Assembly: GCA_944800085.1 (NCBI GenBank)
Contig: CALYLO010000016.1
Coordinates: 1-64,000 of the forward strand
Length of the DNA: 64,000 bases
DNA from: Paenibacillus melissococcoides
GTDB taxonomy: Bacteria > Bacillota > Bacilli > Paenibacillales > Paenibacillaceae
Direction of reading: 5' to 3'
The first letter of the stretch is position 1; the number at the start of each line of letters is the position of its first letter. A model generated the notes under the pieces. That model was not told the origin of the DNA. It searched no databases and saw only the letters and a program-made list of their open reading frames with translations. Below are positions 16,852 through 25,400 of this stretch, one piece after another. Made by a program: the position numbers and the translations under genes.

Positions 16852-18622
16852 TCGGATCACCAAAAATGTGCACCGCGAGCTGCGCACGATGAACGGCAAG
16901 CTGGACGAGATTGGCTCCGTGTTCCGGATTATGACGGACAGCATACTGGAGCAGATCGCGGAGATGAAGCGCGCCGCCAGACCGAAGCGGGGCGGACCCG
17001 CCCTGGCGACCGGCGGTATCGCGTCGGACGTGAAGTCGATCGCGAATATGATGCGAAGACAGGCCTCGATTCGCCCGGCCGGGCAGAGCCTTGCGCATGC
17101 GGCCCAGCCGAATGCGATGGGGCAGCAGTTGTCCGCTTCGCTGTCGGCGCTTCAGAGCACGACGGTCGTGGTGCAAGTCCCGGCAAAAGCGGAGGATAAG
17201 AAGTCAGGGAATGAGGAGAAATCGTACTGGCAAAAAGCGCTTGAATTCGCGAAAACCGCCCAAGATTATGTCTACGCCGCGAGCGACAGCATCACGAAAG
17301 TAAAAGATGCCATTGAAAATGTGGAGTTCGTGAAAAAGCTGTTCAGCGGGGAATCCGGCAGCCAATGCAAATGCTGCTGCTGCCAGGGTGGAGGAAGCGC
17401 GTCGTCCGGCCTCGCGGGGGGAGGCCGGGGCAAGAAGAAAAAGGTGGGCCGGGGCAAACCTCTTAAGCTGAAGAGAGGAGCTCCAGGCCGAAGCGGCGGC
17501 GAAGGAGCGCAGCGGCAGAAGGAGCTTGGCAACGCTGTCGCTCCATCCAAGAGCGGAGCCGCCGCGCCGCCGGGCAAAGGCGGTACAGCCTTACCGGCGG
17601 CCAAAGGCGCTCCGGCCGCGTCGCCAGCCAAAAGCGCTCCGGGGGCGTCGCCGGCCAAAAGCGGTCCAGCCACTCCGCCGTCAGCAGGCGGGACGGCTGC
17701 CGCCCCGCTGGCAACCGCCGCGTCGTCCGCTTCGGCTCCGCAAGGCAAGAGCGCATCGGCGTCCACGCCGTTTGTGCGGGGGCGACGGAAAGTAACAAAT
17801 CCCAAGCCGAAGCGGGGACTTTTGAAAAAGGTCGGAAGCTGGGGCGCGGTGGCCGCCATGGCGGGCGACTTCGCCTTGAATATGTTCGGCCGCAAGAAGG
17901 AAGAGGAGGCGGAAGGCGGCACTGACGTCGCGATTGCGGCAGCGCAGACGACGGCGGAGACCGTGCAATCGGTTCAAGCGGCCACCGGGACGATGGCGGA
18001 TATCGCCACTTCGACGTCAACCGCCTCGGATGTCGGCAAGGCCGCCTCCGCCGCGAAGAAGACGGGCTGGTTCGGCAAGCTGCTGAAAGGCGCTCGCACC
18101 GTGAGCAAGGCGACGAGGTTTCTTCGCTTTACGCCGGCCGGATTTTTGGGCGGACTTGCTTTGGATGCCGGGCTGTGGGCGGCAGAGAAGTTTTTGCTGC
18201 CAAAAGAGGAGGAACAGCCCGCCGCCGCGCCTGACGTGAAGAAGCTGAGCGTACAAAGCCAAATCTCCGCCACGACGGTTGCTGCGGGAACGTACCGGCC
18301 CATGGCAGAGGCTCCGTTGGCGTCTGCTCCGCCTTCTCCATTACCGGAGCCTGTCCATTCCGGCAGCAGAGGCAGCTTCGGTCCGCCTCTTCCTGCCGGG
18401 AACCGGAGCAGCTTCGATGTCACCGCGAACAGCAACGTGGTCATGAATCTGAATGTGAACGGCTATATCGATATGCGGATGATCGAGGAGATTAAGCGGA
18501 TTGCGCGGGAGCAATTCGACGCGTCGTTCCGTTCGTTCGAGCGAAGCATCGCAAGCAAGCTGCCGCCGCCGAAGCCAATGCCGAAGCCGGTGGTTGCGGA
18601 AGGAGGCATGATGTCCTATTAG
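16844..18622 (+). CDS. Short, low-complexity tape-measure candidate of cluster B
   Basis: ATG 16844 (MDDRITKNVHRELRTM) after a GGAGGGGGG run; 592 residues. Layout: N-terminal amphipathic helices (1-60), a second helical part (about 125-170), a cysteine cluster CKCCCC near residue 175, a Gly/Lys-rich basic tract, an Ala/Pro/Lys low-complexity tract (about 220-310), two hydrophobic segments (GSWGAVAAMAGDFALNMF and FLRFTPAGFLGGLALDAGLW), and a C-terminal helical part (NVNGYIDMRMIEEIKRIAREQF). By position it should be the tape measure, but it lacks the TP901 core and is about 60% of the cluster A length. Function is inferred from gene order. Confidence 0.55.
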   Translation: MDDRITKNVHRELRTMNGKLDEIGSVFRIMTDSILEQIAEMKRAARPKRGGPALATGGIASDVKSIANMMRRQASIRPAGQSLAHAAQPNAMGQQLSASLSALQSTTVVVQVPAKAEDKKSGNEEKSYWQKALEFAKTAQDYVYAASDSITKVKDAIENVEFVKKLFSGESGSQCKCCCCQGGGSASSGLAGGGRGKKKKVGRGKPLKLKRGAPGRSGGEGAQRQKELGNAVAPSKSGAAAPPGKGGTALPAAKGAPAASPAKSAPGASPAKSGPATPPSAGGTAAAPLATAASSASAPQGKSASASTPFVRGRRKVTNPKPKRGLLKKVGSWGAVAAMAGDFALNMFGRKKEEEAEGGTDVAIAAAQTTAETVQSVQAATGTMADIATSTSTASDVGKAASAAKKTGWFGKLLKGARTVSKATRFLRFTPAGFLGGLALDAGLWAAEKFLLPKEEEQPAAAPDVKKLSVQSQISATTVAAGTYRPMAEAPLASAPPSPLPEPVHSGSRGSFGPPLPAGNRSSFDVTANSNVVMNLNVNGYIDMRMIEEIKRIAREQFDASFRSFERSIASKLPPPKPMPKPVVAEGGMMSY

Positions 18623-18659
18623 TGCGCGAAAAAGCAAGTTAGGCGGAGTCGAGCTGTTC

Positions 18660-19406
18660 GTGATTTCCGAGGAACCGGAATATTCGGTGCAGGTAAGCAG
18701 CCATAACATCGAGAAGGGCGGCATGGTCACCGATCATGTGCAGAGGGATACGGTGAGCCTGCATTTGGAAGGCTTGCTGATCGGGCCGCAGGCCTCGAAC
18801 TACCGGCATCGGCTCGTCACCGCGATGAATGAAGGGAAGCTGCTGCAATATAGCGGTCGCAATATGCTGTTGAACTGCGTCATTACGAGTCTGCGGACGA
18901 CGCATGACAATTCGATCGCGAACGGCATGTCGTTCGCGATGACCTTGAAGCAGGTCAATCTCGTCAAGATCGCGTACGACAAGCTGCCGCCCAAGCGGAA
19001 AGCGGCCGTCAAGCCGAAGAGCCGCTCCGGCAAGCGGAATACGGCTTACCGGCCGAAGCCGGACGTTCATGTCGTGCGCCCCGGCCAATCGGTCAAAGAT
19101 ATCGCGGCCTACTACCAGGTCAGCGAAGCGGGGATTCGGGCCGGGATGAAGCTCGCCGGCATGCCGGGCATCGCGCAGGCGGGCATGATCGTGGCGCTTC
19201 AGACCGGGAAGAAATTGCTGTCGGACCAGAGCAAGACGAAGGCGAAGGGCGATCCGATACGGATGTATCGCGTTCAGCCCGGCGACAGTTGGCCCTCGAT
19301 CGCCAAGCAATTCGGAATCAGCGTAACGGCATTGCACGCCCTGAATTTCAAAAGGGTCAGCACCTATATGAGTCCGCCGCCAGGAACGGTCATTCGCGTA
19401 AAATGA
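18660..19406 (+). CDS. LysM-containing tail protein (XkdP-like), cluster B
   Basis: From GTG 18660, 248 residues: VISEEPEYSVQVSSHNIEKG matches the N-terminal domain of the cluster A gene, followed by a basic linker and two LysM-like segments (HVVRPGQSVKDIAAYYQVSE and MYRVQPGDSWPSIAKQFGIS). The start is uncertain. The conserved frame extends upstream (KSKLGGVELF) without a start codon; a GTG at 18622-18624 overlapping the previous stop would join if the A5 run at 18629-18633 had one more A. Either translation starts at 18660 or there is an indel here. Confidence 0.75.
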   Translation: MISEEPEYSVQVSSHNIEKGGMVTDHVQRDTVSLHLEGLLIGPQASNYRHRLVTAMNEGKLLQYSGRNMLLNCVITSLRTTHDNSIANGMSFAMTLKQVNLVKIAYDKLPPKRKAAVKPKSRSGKRNTAYRPKPDVHVVRPGQSVKDIAAYYQVSEAGIRAGMKLAGMPGIAQAGMIVALQTGKKLLSDQSKTKAKGDPIRMYRVQPGDSWPSIAKQFGISVTALHALNFKRVSTYMSPPPGTVIRVK

Positions 19407-19467
19407 CGCGATCCCATTGGGAGAGCCCGCCCCATTTGACGGGCGGCGGACAGAAGGGGGGAGAAGC

Positions 19468-19788
19468 ATGGCAATCATCCGGATCGACAAAGATCTGATT
19501 CCCTACTCCTTCGATATGGACTTGGGGGAACGAACATATACGTTCGAAGTGCGCTACAATGCGGCGCATGATTATTTTACGGTGGATCTGTCCGAAGGGG
19601 ATAAGCCGCTGGCGCTCGGCGTGAAGCTCGTGTGGGGGATGCCCTTGTTCGAGAGCATGGAGACGCGCGAGTTCCCGCTGGAGGTCATCGTGCCGTATGG
19701 CGACAATCCGGGAGAGTTGATTACTTGGGACACGCTGGGGCAGTCCGTGCACCTTCATTTGGGGGATGACGATGGAATACTTATATAA
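19468..19788 (+). CDS. Small baseplate protein between XkdP- and XkdQ-like genes, cluster B
   Basis: ATG 19468 (MAIIRIDKDLIPYSFDMDLG) with AAGGGGGGAG upstream; 106 residues. It aligns with the repaired gene at 7047-7374 (shared IPYxFDxxLG, YTFEVRYNxxxDYFTVDL, WDTLGQSVHLHLGD). It overlaps the next gene by 17 bases. It is a conserved part of PBSX-type tail modules with no function known to me. Confidence 0.7.
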   Translation: MAIIRIDKDLIPYSFDMDLGERTYTFEVRYNAAHDYFTVDLSEGDKPLALGVKLVWGMPLFESMETREFPLEVIVPYGDNPGELITWDTLGQSVHLHLGDDDGILI

Positions 19789-20566
19789 GCGCGGCTGCGA
19801 GATTCTGATCGGCGGATACCGCTTCACCTATGGAGACTTGACGATGCACGTCATCGCCGATTTCGACGACGACAAGGAGCCGAGCGAATCGACGGTGGAG
19901 ATCTACAATTTGTCCAAGCATACGCTGGCGAATATTCGGACCGGCATGCGCGTCATCGTGAACGCGGGGTACGGCAAAGACCTCGGCACGGTGCTCCAGG
20001 GCCGCATCGTGGAGGTGAGGACGAAGCGGGACCAGACCGAGAGAATCACAACGATTCAAGTAAAGGATGACGTGGCGGTATCTCTTTATGAGATGGCGCA
20101 TACGTACCGGCCCGGGACGAAGGCGAGCGAGATCATTCACGATCTGATGACGCGGGCGCAGATTCCTCATGGACCGGTAGATTTGGAATCGGATCACGCC
20201 TATATGAAGGGGTTTATCGTGAATGGCGATCCGGTGGACGCGATTCGCCGCGCGGCTTCCGCCTGCAACATCGGCGTATATACGCGGCAGGGGAAGCTTT
20301 ATTTTCAAGCGCAAAGCAAGGGGGGCGGCGGAAGCTCCATCGTCAGGCTGTCGCCGAAGAGCGGCTTGATCGGCAGTCCGCAGTCCTATGAAGAGGACAA
20401 GGAGGCCGGGGTCCGGGCGACATCGCTTCTGAACTACCGGCTGCATGCGGGCGCGCAGATCCGGCTCGTCAGCGAAGAGTTCGAGGGCGTGTACAAGGTG
20501 AAGCGGGGCAAGCATACGGTGTCGGCGGATCAATTCCTGACTGAGGTGGATTTGGTCAAAATCTAG
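19772..20566 (+). CDS. Baseplate hub protein (XkdQ-like), cluster B
   Basis: ATG 19772 (MEYLYKRGCEILIGGYRFTYGDL) is 6 bases after GGGGG; ATG 19766 is too close to it. 264 residues with ESTVEIYNLSKHTLANI, TYRPGTKASEIIHDLM, LSPKSGLIGSPQSYEED and LLNYRLHAGAQIRLVSEEF, the XkdQ hub pattern. It is intact and collinear with 7367-8155. Confidence 0.8.
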   Translation: MEYLYKRGCEILIGGYRFTYGDLTMHVIADFDDDKEPSESTVEIYNLSKHTLANIRTGMRVIVNAGYGKDLGTVLQGRIVEVRTKRDQTERITTIQVKDDVAVSLYEMAHTYRPGTKASEIIHDLMTRAQIPHGPVDLESDHAYMKGFIVNGDPVDAIRRAASACNIGVYTRQGKLYFQAQSKGGGGSSIVRLSPKSGLIGSPQSYEEDKEAGVRATSLLNYRLHAGAQIRLVSEEFEGVYKVKRGKHTVSADQFLTEVDLVKI

Positions 20567-20614
20567 GAGGTTGTCATTTTGGCGTAATTGCGTTGGAGAA
20601 GGAGGTGGCGCGCA

Positions 20615-20887
20615 TTGGGAACCAATCGGGCGGTCAGCGCCCTGGAGGCCTGGATCGATCATAAGATGTCCGGAACGGCGGGTGCGCAGATCGGCACGGT
20701 TGTCCGTCTGGCGTCGGGGACGGCGGATGTGGAGCTGGACGGGGAAGCCGGCCTCATCCGTTATCAGCTCCCGATGGTGGAGCAGGCTCCGGACATCGTG
20801 ATCGAGCAGGGGAGCCGCGTCCTGGTCGTGTTCACCGAGGCGGGCCAGAACGGCGGCGTCATTGTCGGAAAGGTGGCGGGATCATGA
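20615..20887 (+). CDS. DUF2577-like baseplate protein, cluster B
   Basis: TTG 20615 is chosen because AAGGAGGTGG (20599-20608) sits at proper distance; no ATG is available. The product of 90 residues (MGTNRAVSALEAWIDHKMSG ... TVVRLASGTADVELDGEAG ... GSRVLVVFTEAGQNGGVIVGKV) is a small OB-like beta protein near the spike position. It is only distantly similar to the DUF2577 gene of cluster A, so this slot has diverged or been replaced. Confidence 0.65.
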   Translation: MGTNRAVSALEAWIDHKMSGTAGAQIGTVVRLASGTADVELDGEAGLIRYQLPMVEQAPDIVIEQGSRVLVVFTEAGQNGGVIVGKVAGS

Positions 20888-21252
20888 GAACGTGGGCGCT
20901 CCATGAAGGAGATATTCGGGTAACCGATGGAGATATCGCCTGGATCGACGGGCGCGAGGAACTGGCGCAAGCGGTTCGCATTCGGCTGAGCACCCGCTTG
21001 GGCGAATATTTTTTGGCGCCGGATATGGGGCTTGATCATGAGCGGCTCGTCGGCAAGCAGGTAAGCGAAGACAGCATTTGCGAGGCGATTATGCGCTGCA
21101 TCGCGGATGAACCGCGCGTGCAATCGGTGGAAGAGGTAACCGTGGAATGGGATGCGCATTCGCGCACCGTGCAGGCGCGTGTCTTGATGACGAGCGCGGA
21201 CGGAGAGGAGGTTGAGCTTGTCTATGCTGACAGCAGCGGGATTGAAGCGTAA
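20884..21252 (+). CDS. DUF2634 baseplate wedge protein (XkdS/gp25-like), cluster B
   Basis: 122 residues from ATG 20884, overlapping the previous stop by 4 bases. It contains REELAQAVRIRLSTRLGEYFLAPDMGLDHERL, the gp25-like core. Its 3' end overlaps the baseplate J gene by about 29 bases. It is intact. Confidence 0.8.
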   Translation: MRTWALHEGDIRVTDGDIAWIDGREELAQAVRIRLSTRLGEYFLAPDMGLDHERLVGKQVSEDSICEAIMRCIADEPRVQSVEEVTVEWDAHSRTVQARVLMTSADGEEVELVYADSSGIEA

Positions 21253-22408
21253 GACGTACCATGAGATTTATGAGGAAATGGTGGCCGGCGTAAGCAAACG
21301 TCTGGGCCAGGATATCAATATGTCGGAGACGTCGCCGCTCGGCATGATGATGCAGGTGTTCGCCTGGCATTTGGCGGAGCTGTGGGAGGATGTCGAGCAG
21401 GTGTACCATGAGTCGTACATTCAATATGCGACAGGCGTCCAATTGGATGCTTTGGCCGTATTCTACGGTCTGCGGCGGAAGCTGGAGCAGGCCGCGCACG
21501 GGCGCGTTCAGGTCACCGGAACCCCGAATTATACGGTGCAGCCGGGAGTGCAGGTCGGCACGAAGTCGGGGGTCTGGTTCACGACGGACGAGGCTTGCGT
21601 GCTGGGCGAGAGCGGCACAGGCGAGGTCACGGTGACGGCGATGGTGCCGGGCAGCAGCGGCAACGTTCCGGCGGGCGCGGTCACGGAGCTGCTTACTTCG
21701 GTAAAGGAGATTGCGGCGATTACGAACCCGGACAGCATGACCGACGGACGCGAGCGGGAAAATGACACCGAGTTCCGCGATCGGCTGCGGGCGGCGCGGG
21801 ACGGCAGTCATGCCGCCACGGTGGACGCGATCGTAACGGCTCTGCTGCAGCTTCCGGAGGTGAAGTCGGCGGCTGTGCGCGTGAACGACACGATGGAGAC
21901 GAACGCGGAAGGCGTTCCGCCGAAGTCGATCCGTGCCTATGTGCATGGCGGGCAGTCGGAGCAGATTGCACGGACCCTTTTCGAGAAAAAGGCGGCCGGC
22001 ATCGGCACCGACGGCACGGAGAGCGTCAAGGTGCGGGATGTGAGCGGGAACGAGCATGAGATTTGCTTCAGCCGCATGAAGCTGCTGGATGCGCATGTGG
22101 AAGCCGTCGTCAAGGCGGGACCGTCGTTCCCGGCACGCGGCGAGGACGACATCATTACCGCGATCGCGCAGTATATCGGCGGCGTCGGCGCGGATCGGCA
22201 GGATTATACCGGCCTGCCGCAAGGCTCGCGCATCGTGTACAGCCGCCTGCTGGCGGCGATTCAGAACGTGGACGGCGTCGAAGAAGTGAGCGAATTGAAG
22301 GTGAAGCTGGGCGCGGGCGACTGGGTCAGCGGCAACGTCGATATTCCGCTGTACGAGGTGGCCCGCGTGGCGCCGGAGCGGATTAAGGTGGCGGTAAGCG
22401 ATGATTAA
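21224..22408 (+). CDS. Baseplate J-like protein (XkdT), cluster B
   Basis: ATG 21224 (MLTAAGLKRKTYHEIYEEMV) aligns with the cluster A start; TTG 21218 is closer to the AGAGGAGG site (21204-21211) and is the alternative. 394 residues with TGVQLDALAVFYGLRRK, GTPNYTVQPGVQVGTKSG, TDGRERENDTEFRDRLRAARDGSHAATVDA and NVDGVEEVSELKVKLG. It overlaps the next gene by 8 bases. Confidence 0.9.
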   Translation: MLTAAGLKRKTYHEIYEEMVAGVSKRLGQDINMSETSPLGMMMQVFAWHLAELWEDVEQVYHESYIQYATGVQLDALAVFYGLRRKLEQAAHGRVQVTGTPNYTVQPGVQVGTKSGVWFTTDEACVLGESGTGEVTVTAMVPGSSGNVPAGAVTELLTSVKEIAAITNPDSMTDGRERENDTEFRDRLRAARDGSHAATVDAIVTALLQLPEVKSAAVRVNDTMETNAEGVPPKSIRAYVHGGQSEQIARTLFEKKAAGIGTDGTESVKVRDVSGNEHEICFSRMKLLDAHVEAVVKAGPSFPARGEDDIITAIAQYIGGVGADRQDYTGLPQGSRIVYSRLLAAIQNVDGVEEVSELKVKLGAGDWVSGNVDIPLYEVARVAPERIKVAVSDD

Positions 22409-23039
22409 GCTGCATGACGTGATGGCGCTGCTGCCGGATGTCATCGCCAAGGAAGACAGCCGCTTCGCCCAACTTGTGAGCGTCTGGCTGGAACAGATGA
22501 ACGAGATTCGCGCCACGGTGGAGCGCATCTCGGCCTGGAAGAGCATCGAGGAGGCCGAAGGCGCCGCGCTGGACGACATCGGCGGCAATCTGGGCCAGCC
22601 CCGCGGGCAGGCGACCGATGAGATCTACCGCATCCTGCTGCGCTCGAAGCTGGCCCGGATGAATGCGAGCGGGGATATCGATTCCATCATCGGCGTGCTG
22701 GCCTTGGCCCTCAATGCCGATCCGTCGGTTCTTGCGATCCGGGAGAAGCAGAACGACGCCCATGATCCCGAGCCTGCGGCGATTCAGGTCGTCAAGGTTC
22801 CTTACGAGCAGTTGAACCGCGTCGGCATGAGCCCGGCGCAGTTCGTCCGGCTCGTGCAAAGCGTCACCTCCGCCGGCGTCCGCGTGGCCCAGGTGGATCT
22901 GTCGGGGACGTTCGAGCTGTCGTCCGTGGCGGACGAGCCGGAACAGAGCGAGCATGGGCTGGCCGATGAAGCGATGACCGTCGGCGGCACGCTCGGGGAT
23001 GTGTATACGCCGGGACATGACTATCCGATTCCGGTGTAA
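22401..23039 (+). CDS. DUF2313 baseplate wedge protein (YmfQ/XkdU-like), cluster B
   Basis: 212 residues. IEEAEGAALDDIGGNLGQPRGQATDEIYRILLRSKLARM is the family core and GGTLGDVYTPGHDYPIPV its conserved end. Coupled to baseplate J. It is intact and closely similar to 10034-10675. Confidence 0.85.
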   Translation: MIKLHDVMALLPDVIAKEDSRFAQLVSVWLEQMNEIRATVERISAWKSIEEAEGAALDDIGGNLGQPRGQATDEIYRILLRSKLARMNASGDIDSIIGVLALALNADPSVLAIREKQNDAHDPEPAAIQVVKVPYEQLNRVGMSPAQFVRLVQSVTSAGVRVAQVDLSGTFELSSVADEPEQSEHGLADEAMTVGGTLGDVYTPGHDYPIPV

Positions 23040-23117
23040 GAGAGGTTTTTGTATAGGGAAAGCAGACTTGAAACGGTCTGAAACTTTTTCGATAGATTCG
23101 ATATGGGAGGGAGCCAT

Positions 23118-24236
23118 ATGGCATTTCAGAAGCCGCTTCCGGAGTGGAAGCAGCCCGGCATCCGTCCGCCGGAGTCCAAAATCAAAGAAGGCTACCAGGT
23201 TCTCGACAAGCCTCCAGCCGCGTGGATGAACTGGCAGATGAACACGACCTACGAAGCCTTGGAGGAATTGCAGGATAAGGCAGCCGAGAAGGAGGACGTC
23301 TCGCAGGCGCTGGGAGAGGCGAAGGCGTATACGGACGAGAAAACAAAAAATTTAGAGGCTCCTGTCAAATCCGTAAACAGCAAGACGGGTGATGTTGTTC
23401 TAACTGCGGCGGATATTACAGGCGATAACGGTGACTTCTCGGTTCCCGGTAACATCACATCTGGTAAGCAAGTATCGGCTACAGGCGGCTTTGTAACTCC
23501 GAAGGATGTTCACGCACGTGACATTGCGACTTCCCGCAATCTGGTCGTGTCTGGAGAAACAAATTTATCTAGCCGGGTATTTATGGTGGCGCCAACTGAT
23601 GCTTCAATTAACCCAGAGTTATGGTTCTATAAAGGTGACGTTAAGCGCGGCGTATTATGGACATCTATGGCTGGAAATTCTAATTCTATAAACTTACGCC
23701 CGCAAAAATCAGATGGCACAAATGCTCCCGGACTAGCATTAACAGAAGATGGCCGTATGATGTACAATGGCCGGGATGTCATGGCCGAAATCGATTCTGC
23801 AAAGCAATCTGGCGTTGATGCAAGAAGTAAAATAGCGGGTGCCATCAACGCCAAGGGGGTGCCGGCATCCGCGAATGACGATTTTTCTACACTTGCTTCG
23901 AAAATCGGGCAGATTAAAATGAAGATTAAAGATTTACAATCTGCCAAAGGGTCGACGAACGGTCAAGAGAAAATTGAAATAGATAATCTTGATTTTGAAC
24001 CGCTTATCATTCGGGTTGACTTACGTTTGAGTGTATACCGAGTTGGTGTACGAGCGCAAGGATGGTATGTAAAAGGAATAAATGATTCATATTATATAGA
24101 TTTTTATGATGGCAATGAATCTTATTATGGAACTACACGGGTAGTTTGGTTACCCAGAGGATTTACTTTGAATAGCTCCACCTCAGACTACCGCGCTAAT
24201 CTATTTTATGCAAGTGATTGGATCGCTTACGGCTGA
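23118..24236 (+). CDS. Tail fibre protein, cluster B
   Basis: ATG 23118 after GGGAGGGAG; 372 residues. The first 80 residues (MAFQKPLPEWKQPGIRPPES...WMNWQMNTTYEALEEL) are the shared baseplate-anchor domain. A short collagen-free stalk with VNSKTGDVVLTAADITGDN follows, then a fibre segment ELWFYKGDVKRGVLW, and an AT-richer C-terminus (YYIDFYDGNESYYGTTRVVW) that is probably the receptor-binding tip. Less than half the size of the cluster A fibre and unrelated beyond the anchor, so target range should differ. Confidence 0.75.
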   Translation: MAFQKPLPEWKQPGIRPPESKIKEGYQVLDKPPAAWMNWQMNTTYEALEELQDKAAEKEDVSQALGEAKAYTDEKTKNLEAPVKSVNSKTGDVVLTAADITGDNGDFSVPGNITSGKQVSATGGFVTPKDVHARDIATSRNLVVSGETNLSSRVFMVAPTDASINPELWFYKGDVKRGVLWTSMAGNSNSINLRPQKSDGTNAPGLALTEDGRMMYNGRDVMAEIDSAKQSGVDARSKIAGAINAKGVPASANDDFSTLASKIGQIKMKIKDLQSAKGSTNGQEKIEIDNLDFEPLIIRVDLRLSVYRVGVRAQGWYVKGINDSYYIDFYDGNESYYGTTRVVWLPRGFTLNSSTSDYRANLFYASDWIAYG

Positions 24237-24258
24237 ATAAGGAAAACGCTATTTTTAC

Positions 24259-24280
24259 GCCCTCACGGCAGCGTGGGGGC
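24259..24280 (+). promoter_or_regulatory. Conserved hairpin upstream of the holin (copy B)
   Basis: A 9-bp stem with a GCAG loop, identical over 22 bases to 14341-14362 and in the same position 27 bases before the holin start. TATTTC follows rather than a strong T run. No xkdX gene lies before it here. Confidence 0.65.
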
Positions 24281-24306
24281 TATTTCACGCAAAGGAGGGA
24301 CCACAC

Positions 24307-24723
24307 ATGGAAAGACTGGACGTGCTTTTAAAGTCAGCCTTTGCGGCGGCGGGCGGGACAGCGGCGTTTTTGTTCGGCGGCTGGCCGGCGCTGCTGCAAG
24401 TGCTGCTTATCATCGTAGCGATTGATTACGTGACGGGCGTGATGGCGGCCGGGGCCGAAGGGCGGCTGCGCAGCAGCATCGGGCTGATGGGCATCGCGCG
24501 CAAGGTGTTTATTTTTTTCGTCGTGGCGGTGGCGCATCAGGTGGACAGCGTGCTGGGGGACCAGCATTTGCTGCGGGACGCGACGATTTTTTTCTATTTG
24601 GCCAATGAGCTGCTGTCGATCATTGAGAATGGCGGCCGCCTGGGCGTGCCGCTGCCGCCGCTCATTAAGCAGGCGGTCGAGGTGCTGCGCGGCAAGGGCG
24701 AGATTCGCGACAAGAACCAGTAA
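24307..24723 (+). CDS. Phage holin, cluster B
   Basis: 138 residues from ATG 24307, AAAGGAGGG upstream. Three hydrophobic segments (GTAAFLFGGWPALLQVLLIIVAIDYVTG, GIARKVFIFFVVAVAHQVD, DATIFFYLANELLSII) and the GRLGVPLPPLIKQAVEVLRG end make it a close relative of 14388-14804. Unlike cluster A it is not coupled to the amidase; sigma-like genes and an intron separate them. Confidence 0.85.
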   Translation: MERLDVLLKSAFAAAGGTAAFLFGGWPALLQVLLIIVAIDYVTGVMAAGAEGRLRSSIGLMGIARKVFIFFVVAVAHQVDSVLGDQHLLRDATIFFYLANELLSIIENGGRLGVPLPPLIKQAVEVLRGKGEIRDKNQ

Positions 24724-24843
24724 GCGCAGTTCCCTGCAGCCAAAGCCGTGACCTAAACTGCGTTCAAAAGGGCTGGTTCTGCGACGGAAAGAGGACGGAA
24801 TGCCGGGCTTTTGAACAGCTATCCACAGGGGAGGAATGACGAA

Positions 24844-25194
24844 GTGACTCCGCAGATGACTCTTATGGAACGTGTTCGCAAGGAATTGTATCGCAGAGCC
24901 TGGAGGCTGCAATACCGGGCGAAGGCGGCCCGCTGCCGCGAGATATCATGGAGGGCGGAATCCTTCGCCGCTCCCGATTTCACGGCGCAAGCCGACAACC
25001 GTATGCTCGTTCGGCAATTGTTGCAGGAACTGCCCCGCGACAAGGGGCGGGTTATTCTGTACAGCCTGTATGTAGAGGACGAGACACAGGTCCAGATTGC
25101 ACGGAAGCTGAACCTGAGCCAGCAGGCGGTGAGCAAATGGAAACGCAAATCCCTTCACCGATTATGTCAGAAGCTGAGTTCGCTGAATGGCTGA
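24844..25194 (+). CDS. Sigma-70 region 4-like regulator (first half of a split sigma pair)
   Basis: GTG 24844 follows GGGGAGGAA at suitable spacing; TTG 24811 has none. 116 residues: a basic N-terminus, then ADNRMLVRQLLQELPRDKGR and VILYSLYVEDETQVQIARKL and SQQAVSKWKRKSLHRL, the helix-turn-helix of sigma region 4 that reads the -35 box. No region 2 is present in this protein. The next gene, overlapping by 58 bases, looks like region 2. Together they resemble the two-polypeptide SigO-RsoA system of Bacillus subtilis. Probable role: activation of tail or lysis transcription (inference). Confidence 0.7.
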   Translation: MTPQMTLMERVRKELYRRAWRLQYRAKAARCREISWRAESFAAPDFTAQADNRMLVRQLLQELPRDKGRVILYSLYVEDETQVQIARKLNLSQQAVSKWKRKSLHRLCQKLSSLNG

Positions 25195-25400
25195 GGCGGG
25201 TCCGGCAGCATGATAAGGACGCTCTGTTGCGCTTGCTTCGCTATTTTGAGCCCGACATTCAATATATGTCCCGCTTCATGCGCATGCCGAAGGAGGATGC
25301 GGAGCAGAGCCTTCGCCTGGAGCTGATCGATCTGCTGAAGCATGCCGAGGGTATAAGCATGAGCAAGGAAGCCATTTGCATAAGGACTGCCGCGGCTTGA
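25137..25400 (+). CDS. Sigma region 2-like small protein (RsoA/HTH_16-like), second half of the pair
   Basis: ATG 25137 (METQIPSPIMSEAEFAEWLRR) with GGCGGTGAG upstream; 87 residues. The segment RVRQHDKDALLRLLRYFEPDIQYMSRFMRMPKEDAEQSLRLELIDLL, given here in function only, matches the helix pattern of sigma region 2 as seen in RsoA and HTH_16 proteins. It would supply -10 recognition and core binding to the region 4 partner. Its stop codon lies inside the terminator stem at 25389-25412. Confidence 0.65.
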   Translation: METQIPSPIMSEAEFAEWLRRVRQHDKDALLRLLRYFEPDIQYMSRFMRMPKEDAEQSLRLELIDLLKHAEGISMSKEAICIRTAAA

